DNA of 21,039 nucleotides from JBBQTU01 sp038213005 (GTDB lineage Bacteria > Planctomycetota > Phycisphaerae > Tepidisphaerales > Tepidisphaeraceae), in assembly GCA_038213005.1 (NCBI GenBank), contig JBBQTU010000044.1, positions 1 to 21,039 of the forward strand, given 5' to 3'. The notes below the pieces were generated by a model. That model worked only from the letters and a program-made list of their open reading frames with translations. It ran no database searches and was not told where the DNA came from. This document shows, piece by piece, positions 6,052 through 13,433 of the stretch (within the stretch, counting starts at the first letter, position 1; the number at the start of each line of letters is the position of its first letter). Both the position numbers and the translations under genes were made by a program.

Positions 6052-7458
6052 CTAGTACTGCCTTCCCTTGATCCGCTTGCCCTTCTGTCCGGCGCTCGTA
6101 GCAAGGAAACCGCTGTAGTTGCGCATCATCAGGTTCGCTTCGATGCGCTGCACCATATCTAAGGCAACGCTTACAGCGATCAGCAGGCCGGTTCCGCCGA
6201 GGAACGCGGTGATCTGCCAGTCGATCTTCATAATGTTACTGACCGCACCGGGGATAACCGCGATCACTGCAAGGAACGCAGCACCCACAAACGTGATGCG
6301 AAGCATGACGCGTTCGAGATACTGCGCCGTACGCGGACCGGGCCGCATGCCGGGGATGAAACTGCCGTAGTCGCGAAGCTGATTGGCCATTTCCTTCGGC
6401 TGAAACTGGATGGTGGTCCAGAAGTAGGCGAAGAAGTAGATCATCGCCACCTCGGTGACCACATACATGTAGGCGCCGCGATGGAACTGGTCGTTCATGA
6501 AGCGGATGGCACCAGAACCCTTGCCCCACTCGGTGTTGCCGATATACCCCAGCAGCATGCCTGGGAACAACATCAGAGACTGGGCGAAGATGATCGGCAT
6601 GACGCCGCCATGGTTGACCCGCAACGGAAGATACTGCTTCTGGCCGCCGTAGACGCGACGACCGCGGGTTTGCTTGGCCTGCTGGATCGGAATGCGGCGC
6701 TGGGCCTGGGTGATCAGGATGGATCCGGCTACGACCGTCACGAACGAGGCGAGCAGGAAGAGCAGCGTGCCAAGACTCATGGTCTTGACGGATCCGGTGG
6801 CGGCGCCGCCGGCGGAGAAACTGGTCTCTTCGATCAGCTTGATAAAGACTGTCGGCATGCGGGCGACAATGCCCGCCATGATGATCAGGCTGACGCCATT
6901 ACCCAGGCCGTATTCGTCGATCTGTTCGCCCAGCCACATCAGGAAGACGCAGCCAGCCGTCAGAGATAACAGCCCCACAAACCAGAAACTGAAGGTTGAG
7001 TTATAGAGAAACTCAGGCTGCACCAGCTTGGCATTGCGCAAATAAGTAAGCCAGAACCCGGCCTGCACCAGGCACAGGGGTACTGTGATATAGCGGGTCC
7101 ATTCCTGGATTTTCCGCCGGCCGGTCTCCCCTTCCTTCTGCATTTTTTCCAGCGAAGGCATCACGGTGCCAAGGAGCTGGAAGATAATGGAAGCGGAGAT
7201 GTAGGGCATGATGCCCAGGCCAAAGATCGTGCTCTGGGAAAGGTTGCCGCCGGAGAAGAGCGAAACATAACTGGCCAGGCGGCCGAAGGCAGAGGAGTCG
7301 GTCCCCTGCTTCTCCATAGCGGCCTTCATCACTTCCTGGTCGACACCGGGAATGGGGATCTGATACCCAATGCGGTAGATGGCCAAAAGGAAGATGGTGA
7401 AGAGCACCTTGTTACGGAGCTCTGGAACCTTAAAGACATTGATCAGCGTCTTGAACAT
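6052..7458 (-). CDS. secY: preprotein translocase subunit SecY
   Basis: SecY is the channel of the Sec translocon in the cytoplasmic membrane. The 468-residue protein begins MFKTLINVFKVPELRNKVLF, followed by the first helix and the IPIPGVD motif. It has around ten membrane segments, including GLGIMPYISASIIFQL and the C-terminal block near FLGGTGLLIAVSVALD. The stretch QRRIPIQQAKQTRGRR, with the following cytoplasmic loop, matches the ribosome/SecA-docking region. It sits after rplO as in most bacteria. The 90-base spacer upstream contains a heptamer-repeat array. Confidence 0.97.
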   Translation of the reverse strand: MFKTLINVFKVPELRNKVLFTIFLLAIYRIGYQIPIPGVDQEVMKAAMEKQGTDSSAFGRLASYVSLFSGGNLSQSTIFGLGIMPYISASIIFQLLGTVMPSLEKMQKEGETGRRKIQEWTRYITVPLCLVQAGFWLTYLRNAKLVQPEFLYNSTFSFWFVGLLSLTAGCVFLMWLGEQIDEYGLGNGVSLIIMAGIVARMPTVFIKLIEETSFSAGGAATGSVKTMSLGTLLFLLASFVTVVAGSILITQAQRRIPIQQAKQTRGRRVYGGQKQYLPLRVNHGGVMPIIFAQSLMLFPGMLLGYIGNTEWGKGSGAIRFMNDQFHRGAYMYVVTEVAMIYFFAYFWTTIQFQPKEMANQLRDYGSFIPGMRPGPRTAQYLERVMLRITFVGAAFLAVIAVIPGAVSNIMKIDWQITAFLGGTGLLIAVSVALDMVQRIEANLMMRNYSGFLATSAGQKGKRIKGRQY

Positions 7459-7499
7459 TCCTCAATCCGCCAGGCTTGAGACCGGAAAACAACAAAAAC

Positions 7500-7527
7500 C
7501 AAATCCGAAACTTCAAACCCGAAAAGT
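7500..7527 (+). repeat. heptamer tandem repeat, copy in the rplO-secY spacer
   Basis: Four consecutive 7-base units start at 7500: CAAATCC, GAAACTT, CAAACCC and GAAAAGT. They match the consensus (G/C/A)AAATCC seen in three other ribosomal spacers. It lies in the untranslated gap 90 bases long before secY. Confidence 0.65.
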
Positions 7528-7548
7528 GCGACCTTCGCCGCCTTTAGT

Positions 7549-8136
7549 TTACTTCGCTGCCTCGTCCTTGGCAGGCTCAGCCTTGGGGGCATCGGCCTTC
7601 GGAGCGTCGCTCTTGGCGACCTCGGCCTTGGGGGCCTTAGGACGCACGACAAACTTCTTCTTGGGCTTGGGCGTCACGAACGCCGTGCCGGCCGGGGTCT
7701 TGGCTTCGCCGCCGAGTTCCAGGATCTTCGCCAGAGCCGACTTGCTGAACCAGTTGGCGACAACCGAGACCTTCTTGGTCAGCTTGCCATCGCCCAGGAT
7801 CTTGACGACACCCTTGGTGTCAGGAATCAGCCCTGCATCAGCCATGGCCGCCGCGTCGATCGTCGCTCCTGCGGGGAACTTGTCGAGCGAGGGAAGGTTG
7901 ACGACATGGTATTCCACGGCGAACGGATCATTACTGAAGCCGCGCTTGGGCATACGACGGAACAGGGGAGTCTGGCCGCCTTCTCTACCCGGACCCCAGT
8001 GGGGTTTGCCGGAGCGGGCGGTGGCACCCTTGCCGCCGCGACCGCAGGTCTTGCCCCGGCCGCTGGACTCGCCGCGGCCCTTGCGCTGGGTGCGCTTGTT
8101 CGCGTGGCCGCCGGTGATTTCGTGGATCATGCTCAT
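7549..8136 (-). CDS. rplO: 50S ribosomal protein L15
   Basis: L15 is an early-assembling large-subunit protein. The glycine/arginine-rich N terminus (RKGRGESSGRGKTCGRGGKG, about residues 18-37) is the family signature, and the globular part includes NLPSLDKFPAGATID and a final domain near residues 100-150. At 195 residues it exceeds the usual roughly 145. The excess is a C-terminal Lys/Ala/Pro-rich tail with recurring APKA(E/D) units and is probably disordered. rpmD (L30), often between rpsE and rplO, is missing; the gap is only 31 bases. Confidence 0.96.
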   Translation of the reverse strand: MSMIHEITGGHANKRTQRKGRGESSGRGKTCGRGGKGATARSGKPHWGPGREGGQTPLFRRMPKRGFSNDPFAVEYHVVNLPSLDKFPAGATIDAAAMADAGLIPDTKGVVKILGDGKLTKKVSVVANWFSKSALAKILELGGEAKTPAGTAFVTPKPKKKFVVRPKAPKAEVAKSDAPKADAPKAEPAKDEAAK

Positions 8137-8167
8137 GGGGTTTGTCCGTGCTTAAAGTCGAGTTTAG

Positions 8168-8833
8168 TTAACGGGCCTGAAATTCGCTGGCCCCGGCTTC
8201 CAACTGGACGCCGCGGATCTTCTCAATCTGCTCGCGGCTCTGAAGCTGTCTGAGGGCATCCAGAGTCGCCTTGACCAGATTCTTGGGGGCAGTGGAGCCG
8301 TAGGCCTTGGTCAGGATGTCGGTGATGCCGACGAGTTCCAGGATCGGGCGGACGCTCTTGCCCGCGGTGATGCCGGTACCAGGACGAGCGGGTGCAAGCA
8401 CCACGCTGCTGGCGCCCCAACGGCCCTTGATGGCGTGGGGAATCGTGGTGCCCTTGAGGACCACCTTGAACATGCTCTTTCGAGCGTCCTTGGTGCCCTT
8501 TTCAACCGCCATGGGGACCTCGTTGGCCTTGCCGTAGCCCATGCCGATGTTGCCTTTGCGGTCGCCGGCGACGACGAGAGCACCGAAGCTGAACGTTCGG
8601 CCGCCCTTGACTACCTTGGCGCATCGATAGATCTTCACGACGGAAGCTTCAACGCCACCCTCGTCAATATCACGACGATCACGCTGCTGACCGCCACGGC
8701 GCTGTGGCTGATGCGACTGACGCTTGCGTTCGGCCTGCTGCGGCTGGGCCGCGGGGGCCTGGGTTGCCTCGGCCGCGGGGGCCGGCTGCTGCGTCTGTTC
8801 CTGCTGGGGTACTTGATCTTGCTGCTGGGCCAT
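8168..8833 (-). CDS. rpsE: 30S ribosomal protein S5 with a long Gln/Ala/Pro-rich N terminus
   Basis: S5 lines the mRNA entry of the small subunit and affects decoding fidelity. The core begins near residue 62 (EASVVKIYRCAKVVKGGRTF) with the double-stranded-RNA-binding fold, then GNIGMGYGKANEVPMA and a C-terminal domain ending in KNLVKATLDAL and a short tail. The 221-residue chain is about 50 longer than E. coli S5. The extra N terminus is low-complexity, rich in Gln, Ala and Pro, then Arg-rich. The Shine-Dalgarno is weak at 8833, so the extension depends on the ATG choice; no other ATG lies before the core. Confidence 0.95.
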   Translation of the reverse strand: MAQQQDQVPQQEQTQQPAPAAEATQAPAAQPQQAERKRQSHQPQRRGGQQRDRRDIDEGGVEASVVKIYRCAKVVKGGRTFSFGALVVAGDRKGNIGMGYGKANEVPMAVEKGTKDARKSMFKVVLKGTTIPHAIKGRWGASSVVLAPARPGTGITAGKSVRPILELVGITDILTKAYGSTAPKNLVKATLDALRQLQSREQIEKIRGVQLEAGASEFQAR

Positions 8834-8849
8834 AGTGAACTCGCTGTTT

Positions 8850-8866
8850 CATCCGCCAGGCGGATG
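8850..8866. repeat. palindrome CATCCGCC-A-GGCGGATG in the rplR-rpsE spacer
   Basis: Eight-base perfect arms flank one central base. Related ATCCGCC/GGCGGAT sequence occurs at 12646-12666 (rpsQ-rpmC spacer), and a half copy lies near 7466. It resembles a REP-type intergenic palindrome and lies between the rplR stop and the rpsE Shine-Dalgarno region. Confidence 0.5.
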
Positions 8867-8876
8867 GGAACTCTCT

Positions 8877-9248
8877 TTAGAAACTCAGACCGCCCTCGCG
8901 TGCGGCATCGGCCAGTGCCTTGATGCGCCCGTGGTAGCGACGACCGCCACGATCGAAGCAGACGGTCTTGATGCCGGCTGCGACGGCCTTCTGGGCGATG
9001 CTCTTGCCAACTCGCTTGGCGGCCTCAATGTTGCCGCCATTCTTCAACTCGCCGCGGATCTCGGCGATGGTCGTGCCAGTGGCAACCAGCGTCCGCCCGG
9101 CCATATCGTCGATGATCTGGACGTAAATATGCTTGTCGCTGCGGAACACCGAAAGCCTGGGGCGTTCGGCGGTGCCGAACACGTTGGCCCGGATGCTCCA
9201 CTTGCGCCGCTGCAACTGCTTCTGTTTTAATACGTTTTTGTCTGCCAT
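8877..9248 (-). CDS. rplR: 50S ribosomal protein L18
   Basis: L18 binds 5S rRNA in the central protuberance. The 123-residue chain has the family blocks RPRLSVFRSDKHIYVQIIDD, AKRVGKSIAQKAVAAGI and CFDRGGRRYHGRIKALADAAREGGL, and ends at the usual Phe. A GGGAG stretch precedes the ATG at 9248. The 107-base spacer before it carries the longest heptamer-repeat array. Confidence 0.97.
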   Translation of the reverse strand: MADKNVLKQKQLQRRKWSIRANVFGTAERPRLSVFRSDKHIYVQIIDDMAGRTLVATGTTIAEIRGELKNGGNIEAAKRVGKSIAQKAVAAGIKTVCFDRGGRRYHGRIKALADAAREGGLSF

Positions 9249-9308
9249 AACTCATCAACTCCCGGGAGCATCGGCTAGAGTTCGAGGCTCCAGTTGATAT
9301 TCCAGTCT

Positions 9309-9350
9309 CAAATCTCAAATCCAAAATCTGAAATTCAAAATCCGAAAACC
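9309..9350 (+). repeat. heptamer tandem repeat, copy in the rplF-rplR spacer
   Basis: Six units of seven bases run without a break from 9309 (CAAATCT, CAAATCC, AAAATCT, GAAATTC, AAAATCC, GAAAACC). This is the most regular copy in the window. The local base composition is strikingly AT-rich against the GC-rich genes on both sides. Confidence 0.75.
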
Positions 9351-9355
9351 TTACC

Positions 9356-9910
9356 TTACTTAGCGCCAGCTCCGGCAAACGCCTTGCCAGCCTTGATCTT
9401 GACGGCCTCGCCGACATATCGGATGCCCTTGCCTTTGTAGGGTTCGGGTTTGCGAAGCTTCCGCACGCGGGCGGCGAACTCGCCGACGGCCTGCTTGTCC
9501 GCACCAGCCACGTGGATGTGGTTGGTCGCATCCACCTGCACGGTGAGATTAGCGGGAATCGGCACACTGAGCTGGTTGGCATAGCCAACCGTCAGCAGAA
9601 GCTGGGTGCCCTTGATCTCGGCTTTGAAGCCGACACCCTGGATCTCCAGACTCTTCTTATAGCCATTGACCACGCCTTCGACCATGTTGGCCACCAGGGC
9701 GCGGGTGAGGCCATGCAGAGCTCTGCTCTGGCGTTCATCGTCCTTGCGCGTGACAACCAGGTTGGTCTTGGTGTCATCGAACTGGACAGAGATGTCTCTG
9801 TGGACGTTCAGTTCCAGCTTGCCCTTGGGTCCTTCGACCTTGACGAGCTGGCCTGCGACGTTCACTTTTGCCGCCCCGACGGGCACAGGCTTTTTGCCAA
9901 TACGGCTCAT
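9356..9910 (-). CDS. rplF: 50S ribosomal protein L6
   Basis: L6 sits near the factor-binding site of the large subunit. The 184-residue chain opens MSRIGKKPVPVG, has two similar beta domains and carries the C-terminal signature EPYKGKGIRYVGEAVKIKAGK. The AGAGAK-type end is a modest extension over the 177 residues of E. coli. GGAG lies five bases before the ATG at 9910. Spacers of 72 and 107 bases flank it. Confidence 0.97.
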   Translation of the reverse strand: MSRIGKKPVPVGAAKVNVAGQLVKVEGPKGKLELNVHRDISVQFDDTKTNLVVTRKDDERQSRALHGLTRALVANMVEGVVNGYKKSLEIQGVGFKAEIKGTQLLLTVGYANQLSVPIPANLTVQVDATNHIHVAGADKQAVGEFAARVRKLRKPEPYKGKGIRYVGEAVKIKAGKAFAGAGAK

Positions 9911-9982
9911 AGTCGCTCCATTTCAGCTCCTCGTTGCCTGCACCGGCGACGAAGGCTCAGACTCAAACGTACTGCCACTAAA

Positions 9983-10381
9983 TCAGCTCACAGTGCAGAG
10001 CACTTCGCCGCCCACATTTTCCTCGCGAGCCTTGCGATCGCTCATCACACCTTTGCTGGTGCTGACGACCGCGATACCCATGCCGTTGAGCACACGGGGC
10101 AGTTCGTCGACCTTGCGATACACGCGGCACCCGGGGCTGCTGAGGCGGTCGATCTCGTGGATCACCTTCGAGCCGTCCATTGTGTACTTCAGCTTGATGC
10201 GGAGCTGCCCCTGGGCAGTGTCCTCGATCAAGTCGAACTCCTCAATGTAGCCTTCGGCCTTCAGCACCGTGGCGATGCCTGCGCAGATTTTGCTTTTGGG
10301 CACCAGAACCATGCGCCGGTTAACCCGGTTGGCATTTCGGATGCGTGTCAGCATGTCCGCGATGGGATCTTGGTTATTCAT
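9983..10381 (-). CDS. rpsH: 30S ribosomal protein S8
   Basis: S8 binds helix 21 of 16S rRNA and, in E. coli, represses the spc operon. The 132-residue chain from MNNQDPIADMLTRIRNAN matches the family N terminus, and the C terminus STSKGVMSDRKAREENVGGE is the family signature. An in-frame GTG at 10399 would add six residues, but GGAG lies across that GTG and serves the ATG at 10381 better. Spacers of 70-72 bases on both sides hold no clear structure. Confidence 0.96.
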   Translation of the reverse strand: MNNQDPIADMLTRIRNANRVNRRMVLVPKSKICAGIATVLKAEGYIEEFDLIEDTAQGQLRIKLKYTMDGSKVIHEIDRLSSPGCRVYRKVDELPRVLNGMGIAVVSTSKGVMSDRKAREENVGGEVLCTVS

Positions 10382-10451
10382 CGCTGCTTTCTTCTCCACT
10401 TCAGGCGGAGACGGGAACTTCCCGGTACCGCTTCAGATTCGTCGTTACTGC

Positions 10452-10721
10452 TTACCAGCTTGCTTTACGGAGCCCGGGGATTTTCCCGGCCAGCCCCAAC
10501 TCACGAAACTTATTGCGGCAGACCTTAAACTTCTGCAGCACACCTTTCGAGCGTCCGGTCAACTGACAGCGGTTGTGCAGTCGCGTCGGGCTCGCATCGC
10601 GCGGCAAGGCCGACAGCGCTGCGTAATTCTTTTCCTTCTTGAACTGCCGCCGGACCTCCGCGTACTTCGCGACGATCCCTTCACGGCGCTTCTGCTTTGC
10701 TACCCAGGCTTTAGTTGCCAT
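10452..10721 (-). CDS. rpsN: 30S ribosomal protein S14, zinc-free long form
   Basis: S14 packs in the head of the small subunit. The 89-residue chain has the long layout without the CxxC...CxxC zinc site: in the C-terminal half only single cysteines occur, in NRCQLTGRSKGVLQKF and CRNKFRELGLAGKIPG. The end GLRKASW is the family terminus. AGGTAA precedes the ATG at 10721. It lies 11 bases past rplE, tight coupling by the standard of this cluster. Confidence 0.96.
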   Translation of the reverse strand: MATKAWVAKQKRREGIVAKYAEVRRQFKKEKNYAALSALPRDASPTRLHNRCQLTGRSKGVLQKFKVCRNKFRELGLAGKIPGLRKASW

Positions 10722-10732
10722 AGTTTACCTGC

Positions 10733-11464
10733 CTACTTGTTACTGTCCTTTTCCTCGGTGCTGAACGGGAACCCAAATGCCTTGAGCAATTCCCGGCCCC
10801 GGTCGGCGTTCTTCGCATTGCTGATCACCAACGTGATGTTCATGCCCTGCTGGAACGTAACGGCCGCGGAGTCAACTTCGGGGAACACGGTCTGTTCAGT
10901 CATGCCGAAGTTGTAGTTGCCGCTCTTGTCGAACGCGGTGGGATTGAGCCCACGAAAGTCCTTGATGCGGGGGATCGCAAGGGACACCAGACGATCCAGG
11001 AATTCGTACATCTTGGCCCCGCGAAGCGTGACCTTCAGTCCGGTTTCCTGGCCTTCGCGAACCTTGAAGTTCGAGACAGCCTTCTTCGCCTTGCAGCGAA
11101 CCGGCTTCTGGCCAGCGATCACCCCGAGTTCCTTCTCGGCGGTATCCATCTTGGCCTTGTTGCCCTCGATGCAGATGGCCTTGCCAAGTCCCATCGAGAT
11201 CACGATCTTTTCCAGCCGGGGCATGGCCAGGGCATTGGTGATGCCCAGGGACTGCTTGAGGGCCGGAACGATCTGGTCGTGGTACTTCAGCGCCATACGC
11301 GGCGTCGGTGCCGGGACCTGCGGCTCAGTCGAAACCTCTTCAATGCCCTCGACCTCGGCCTGAGCCTTGATCTTCTTGGGCTGCTTCTGAGGTTTCCCCT
11401 GAGGCGCTGCGCCCTTGGGCTTCTTCTCTTTGGAGTCTTTGTCTTTCTTGTCTTTGTCAGCCAT
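10733..11464 (-). CDS. rplE: 50S ribosomal protein L5 with a basic N-terminal extension
   Basis: L5 contacts 5S rRNA and P-site tRNA in the central protuberance. The core begins near Met57 (MALKYHDQIVPALK), then MPRLEKIVISMGLGKA, RGAKMYEFLDRLVSLAIPRI and the C-terminal block around QQGMNITLVISNAK. The 243 residues include 56 extra N-terminal ones, Lys-rich at first (KDKKDKDSKEKKPKG) and then acidic and Pro-rich. AGAGG five bases before the ATG at 11464 supports the long start; nothing like it precedes Met57. The extension is probably flexible and surface-exposed. Confidence 0.95.
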   Translation of the reverse strand: MADKDKKDKDSKEKKPKGAAPQGKPQKQPKKIKAQAEVEGIEEVSTEPQVPAPTPRMALKYHDQIVPALKQSLGITNALAMPRLEKIVISMGLGKAICIEGNKAKMDTAEKELGVIAGQKPVRCKAKKAVSNFKVREGQETGLKVTLRGAKMYEFLDRLVSLAIPRIKDFRGLNPTAFDKSGNYNFGMTEQTVFPEVDSAAVTFQQGMNITLVISNAKNADRGRELLKAFGFPFSTEEKDSNK

Positions 11465-11502
11465 ATCTGCCTCTGGACGAGATTCTCATCCGCTGCACGC
11501 GT

Positions 11503-11829
11503 TCATTTCTTGCCAACGACACCGAGGTCAGCGCCCTTCACGGTCACACGATGCTTCTTGCCATCGCGGATCTCGCTCTTGACCCGCGAGCCCTTGCCGG
11601 TGGTCGGGTCCACGGGCATGACGTTGCTCAGGTGGATGGGAGCATCCTTCTGAATGCGCCCGCCCTGCGGATTGCGCTGCGACGGCTTCACATGCTTCCA
11701 TATCCGGTGGATGCCCTGCACCACAACCCGGTTCTTATCCGGCAGCACCCGAAGGACCTGACCGGTCTTGCCCTGGTCAACGCCCGTCGTCACCACCACC
11801 ATGTCGCCTTTTTTTACGTTCCGTGCCAT
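11503..11829 (-). CDS. rplX: 50S ribosomal protein L24
   Basis: L24 starts large-subunit assembly and lies near the tunnel exit. The 108-residue chain has the KOW motif at its start (VKKGDMVVVTTGVDQGKTGQ) followed by KNRVVVQGIHRIWKHVKPSQ and a C-terminal basic region. GGAAG precedes the ATG at 11829 by about eight bases. It lies 79 bases past rplN and 38 before rplE. Confidence 0.97.
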   Translation of the reverse strand: MARNVKKGDMVVVTTGVDQGKTGQVLRVLPDKNRVVVQGIHRIWKHVKPSQRNPQGGRIQKDAPIHLSNVMPVDPTTGKGSRVKSEIRDGKKHRVTVKGADLGVVGKK

Positions 11830-11908
11830 AGGTCGCTTCCGATTCTCTTTCGCTCACCTTCGCGACCGGTCAATCCGGGGCGCCCGTGAGCGGACCTTCT
11901 TCTCGCCT

Positions 11909-12295
11909 TTAGACCACTTCAGCCGCCAGCGAGACGATCTTCATGAAGTTCTTCTCGCGCAGCTCACGAGCCACCGCTCCGAAGATGCGGGTGCCCTTCG
12001 GATTACCTTCGTCGTCAATCACCACGGCGGCGTTGCTATCGAAACGCACATAGCTGCCGTCGACGCGGCGAATCGCGAATCGGGTGCGAACAATCACGCA
12101 CCGGATGATCTCACCCTGCTTCACATCGCCGGCGGGCATCGCCTTCTTCACGACGCAGATGATCGTGTCACCCACGTGCGCGACCTTGCGCTTGAACTTG
12201 CCCTTACTGCTGGAGCCGCGAAGCACTTTAATGCACATCGCCTGCTTCGCACCGGTGTTGTCGGCAATATCGAGATAACTTTGTTGCTGAATCAT
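11909..12295 (-). CDS. rplN: 50S ribosomal protein L14
   Basis: L14 forms part of the intersubunit bridge and the binding site for RsfS and initiation factors. The 128-residue chain begins MIQQQSYLDIADNTGAKQAM and carries RFDSNAAVVIDDEGNPKGTRIFG and the C-terminal EKNFMKIVSLA. It starts only four bases past the rpsQ stop, with AGGTGA inside the rpsQ 3' end, so the two are translationally linked. Confidence 0.97.
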   Translation of the reverse strand: MIQQQSYLDIADNTGAKQAMCIKVLRGSSSKGKFKRKVAHVGDTIICVVKKAMPAGDVKQGEIIRCVIVRTRFAIRRVDGSYVRFDSNAAVVIDDEGNPKGTRIFGAVARELREKNFMKIVSLAAEVV

Positions 12296-12299
12296 TTTT

Positions 12300-12638
12300 T
12301 CACCTGGCTTCCGGCGCCTTGCCCGTCATCACTTCTTCGGCCGAGACCTGGACGGCCTTCTCGGGGGCCTTGGACACCACACGCACAAGGCGGTGGTGCT
12401 TGGTCTTGCTCATCGGCCGACATTCGGCCACTTCAACCACGTCGCCTTCGCCGGCCAGATTCGCCTCATCATGTGCATGCAGCGTGGTCCGACGATTCAG
12501 GATCTTCCCGTACTTCGGGTGCTTGGTCTGGTATTCGACAACGACCTTGAGGGTCTTGTCGGCCTTATCCGAGGCCACCACACCACGCACCGTGCGGAGA
12601 TGCGTGCGGTTCTGGGTTGTGTCTTTTGCTTGGCTCAT
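12300..12638 (-). CDS. rpsQ: 30S ribosomal protein S17
   Basis: S17 is an early-binding small-subunit protein with an OB fold. The 112-residue chain contains RGVVASDKADKTLKVVVE, KHPKYGKILNRRTTLHAHDE and DVVEVAECRPMSKTKHHRLV, all family blocks. About 20 residues at the C terminus (ending VMTGKAPEAR) exceed the usual length. An imperfect TCCGCC palindrome lies in the 46-base spacer ahead. Confidence 0.96.
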   Translation of the reverse strand: MSQAKDTTQNRTHLRTVRGVVASDKADKTLKVVVEYQTKHPKYGKILNRRTTLHAHDEANLAGEGDVVEVAECRPMSKTKHHRLVRVVSKAPEKAVQVSAEEVMTGKAPEAR

Positions 12639-12645
12639 TTCGGTC

Positions 12646-12666
12646 AGGCGGACTGCTCATCCGCCT
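12646..12666. repeat. palindrome AGGCGGA-N7-TCCGCCT in the rpsQ-rpmC spacer
   Basis: Seven-base perfect arms flank a 7-base loop. The core is shared with the palindrome at 8850-8866. It sits between rpmC and the rpsQ start. Confidence 0.5.
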
Positions 12667-12684
12667 CCTTTAGTTGCAGGAACC

Positions 12685-12900
12685 TTACTTCGCGGCGGCG
12701 GTCTTCTTCTCCGCCAGTTCACGCTCGCGCATCACCGTCTTCATCCGGGCAATGTCCAGCCTGGTCTTACCAAGCTGACTGGGATCTTCCAGTTTCTCGG
12801 TCACGGCCTGACTCCGCAGCGTAAACATGTGCCGCTGCTTTTCGGCCACTTCGTGAGTCAGGTGACTCGTCTCTTTGTCTCTGATTTCCTTGATCTTCAT
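12685..12900 (-). CDS. rpmC: 50S ribosomal protein L29
   Basis: L29 is a two-helix protein at the tunnel exit, part of the docking site for SRP and trigger factor. The 71 residues begin MKIKEIRDKETSHLTHEV and contain the second helix LGKTRLDIARMKTVMRERE with a Lys/Ala tail. The order rplP-rpmC-rpsQ is the standard one. The Shine-Dalgarno is weak. Confidence 0.94.
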   Translation of the reverse strand: MKIKEIRDKETSHLTHEVAEKQRHMFTLRSQAVTEKLEDPSQLGKTRLDIARMKTVMRERELAEKKTAAAK

Positions 12901-12946
12901 GGGAGGTTGTTCCCGTCTACGTATTCACTTGTTTAGCACCATTCAC

Positions 12947-13369
12947 TCACACAGCGCTGTGCCTGCGAGCCACGAACCGGGTCTGAACCGGCATCTTGTG
13001 CGCCACGCGAGCCAGCGTCTTCTTCGCTGTCGCCTCGTCCACGCCCGTCACTTCGAACAGAATCTGACCGGGCTTGACCACGGCGGCCCAGAACTCCGGC
13101 TCGCCCTTGCCGCTACCCATTCGCACTTCGAGCGGCTTGGCTGAAATCGGCTTATTCGGGAAGATCCGGATAAACACGCGACCTTCACGATGCAGATAGT
13201 GGCTGCATGCCACGCGGCCGGCTTCGATCACCTTCGCGGGGATCCAACCAGGCTCAAGGGACTGCAATCCATACTCGCCGAATGACACCCGGTTGCCCTG
13301 GGTGGCATTGCCCTTGATCTTGCCACGCTGGCTCTTCCGGAACTTCACTCTCTTTGGCATCATCGCCAT
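12947..13369 (-). CDS. rplP: 50S ribosomal protein L16
   Basis: L16 organises the A-site tRNA binding region of the large subunit. The 140-residue chain has MPKRVKFRKSQRGKIKG near its start, SFGEYGLQSLEPGWI, IFPNKPISAKPLEVRMGSGK and a C-terminal KMPVQTRFV. GAGGTG lies four bases before the ATG at 13369. The alternative start three codons later (MPKRV, 13360) lacks a well-placed site, so the longer one is chosen. Confidence 0.96.
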   Translation of the reverse strand: MAMMPKRVKFRKSQRGKIKGNATQGNRVSFGEYGLQSLEPGWIPAKVIEAGRVACSHYLHREGRVFIRIFPNKPISAKPLEVRMGSGKGEPEFWAAVVKPGQILFEVTGVDEATAKKTLARVAHKMPVQTRFVARRHSAV

Positions 13370-13382
13370 GGAACACCTCTAT

Positions 13383-13430
13383 CGATGTCAAATCCGAAAC
13401 TCGAAACCCGAAATCTGAAGTCGGACATCG
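13383..13430 (+). repeat. heptamer tandem repeat flanked by a 7-base inverted repeat (rpsC-rplP spacer)
   Basis: Five units start at 13389 (CAAATCC, GAAACTC, GAAACCC, GAAATCT, GAAGTCG). The array is bracketed by CGATGTC (13383-13389) and its exact complement GACATCG (13424-13430). The rpsC stop codon lies three bases beyond. The flanking inverted repeat could close a stem around the array, or mark the ends of a small inserted element. Confidence 0.65.
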
Positions 13431-13433
13431 GCA

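Noticed and set aside
11768..12550. 260-codon plus-strand frame opposite rplX, rplN and rpsQ
   Set aside because: It spans three well-supported genes and their gaps and shows no domain.
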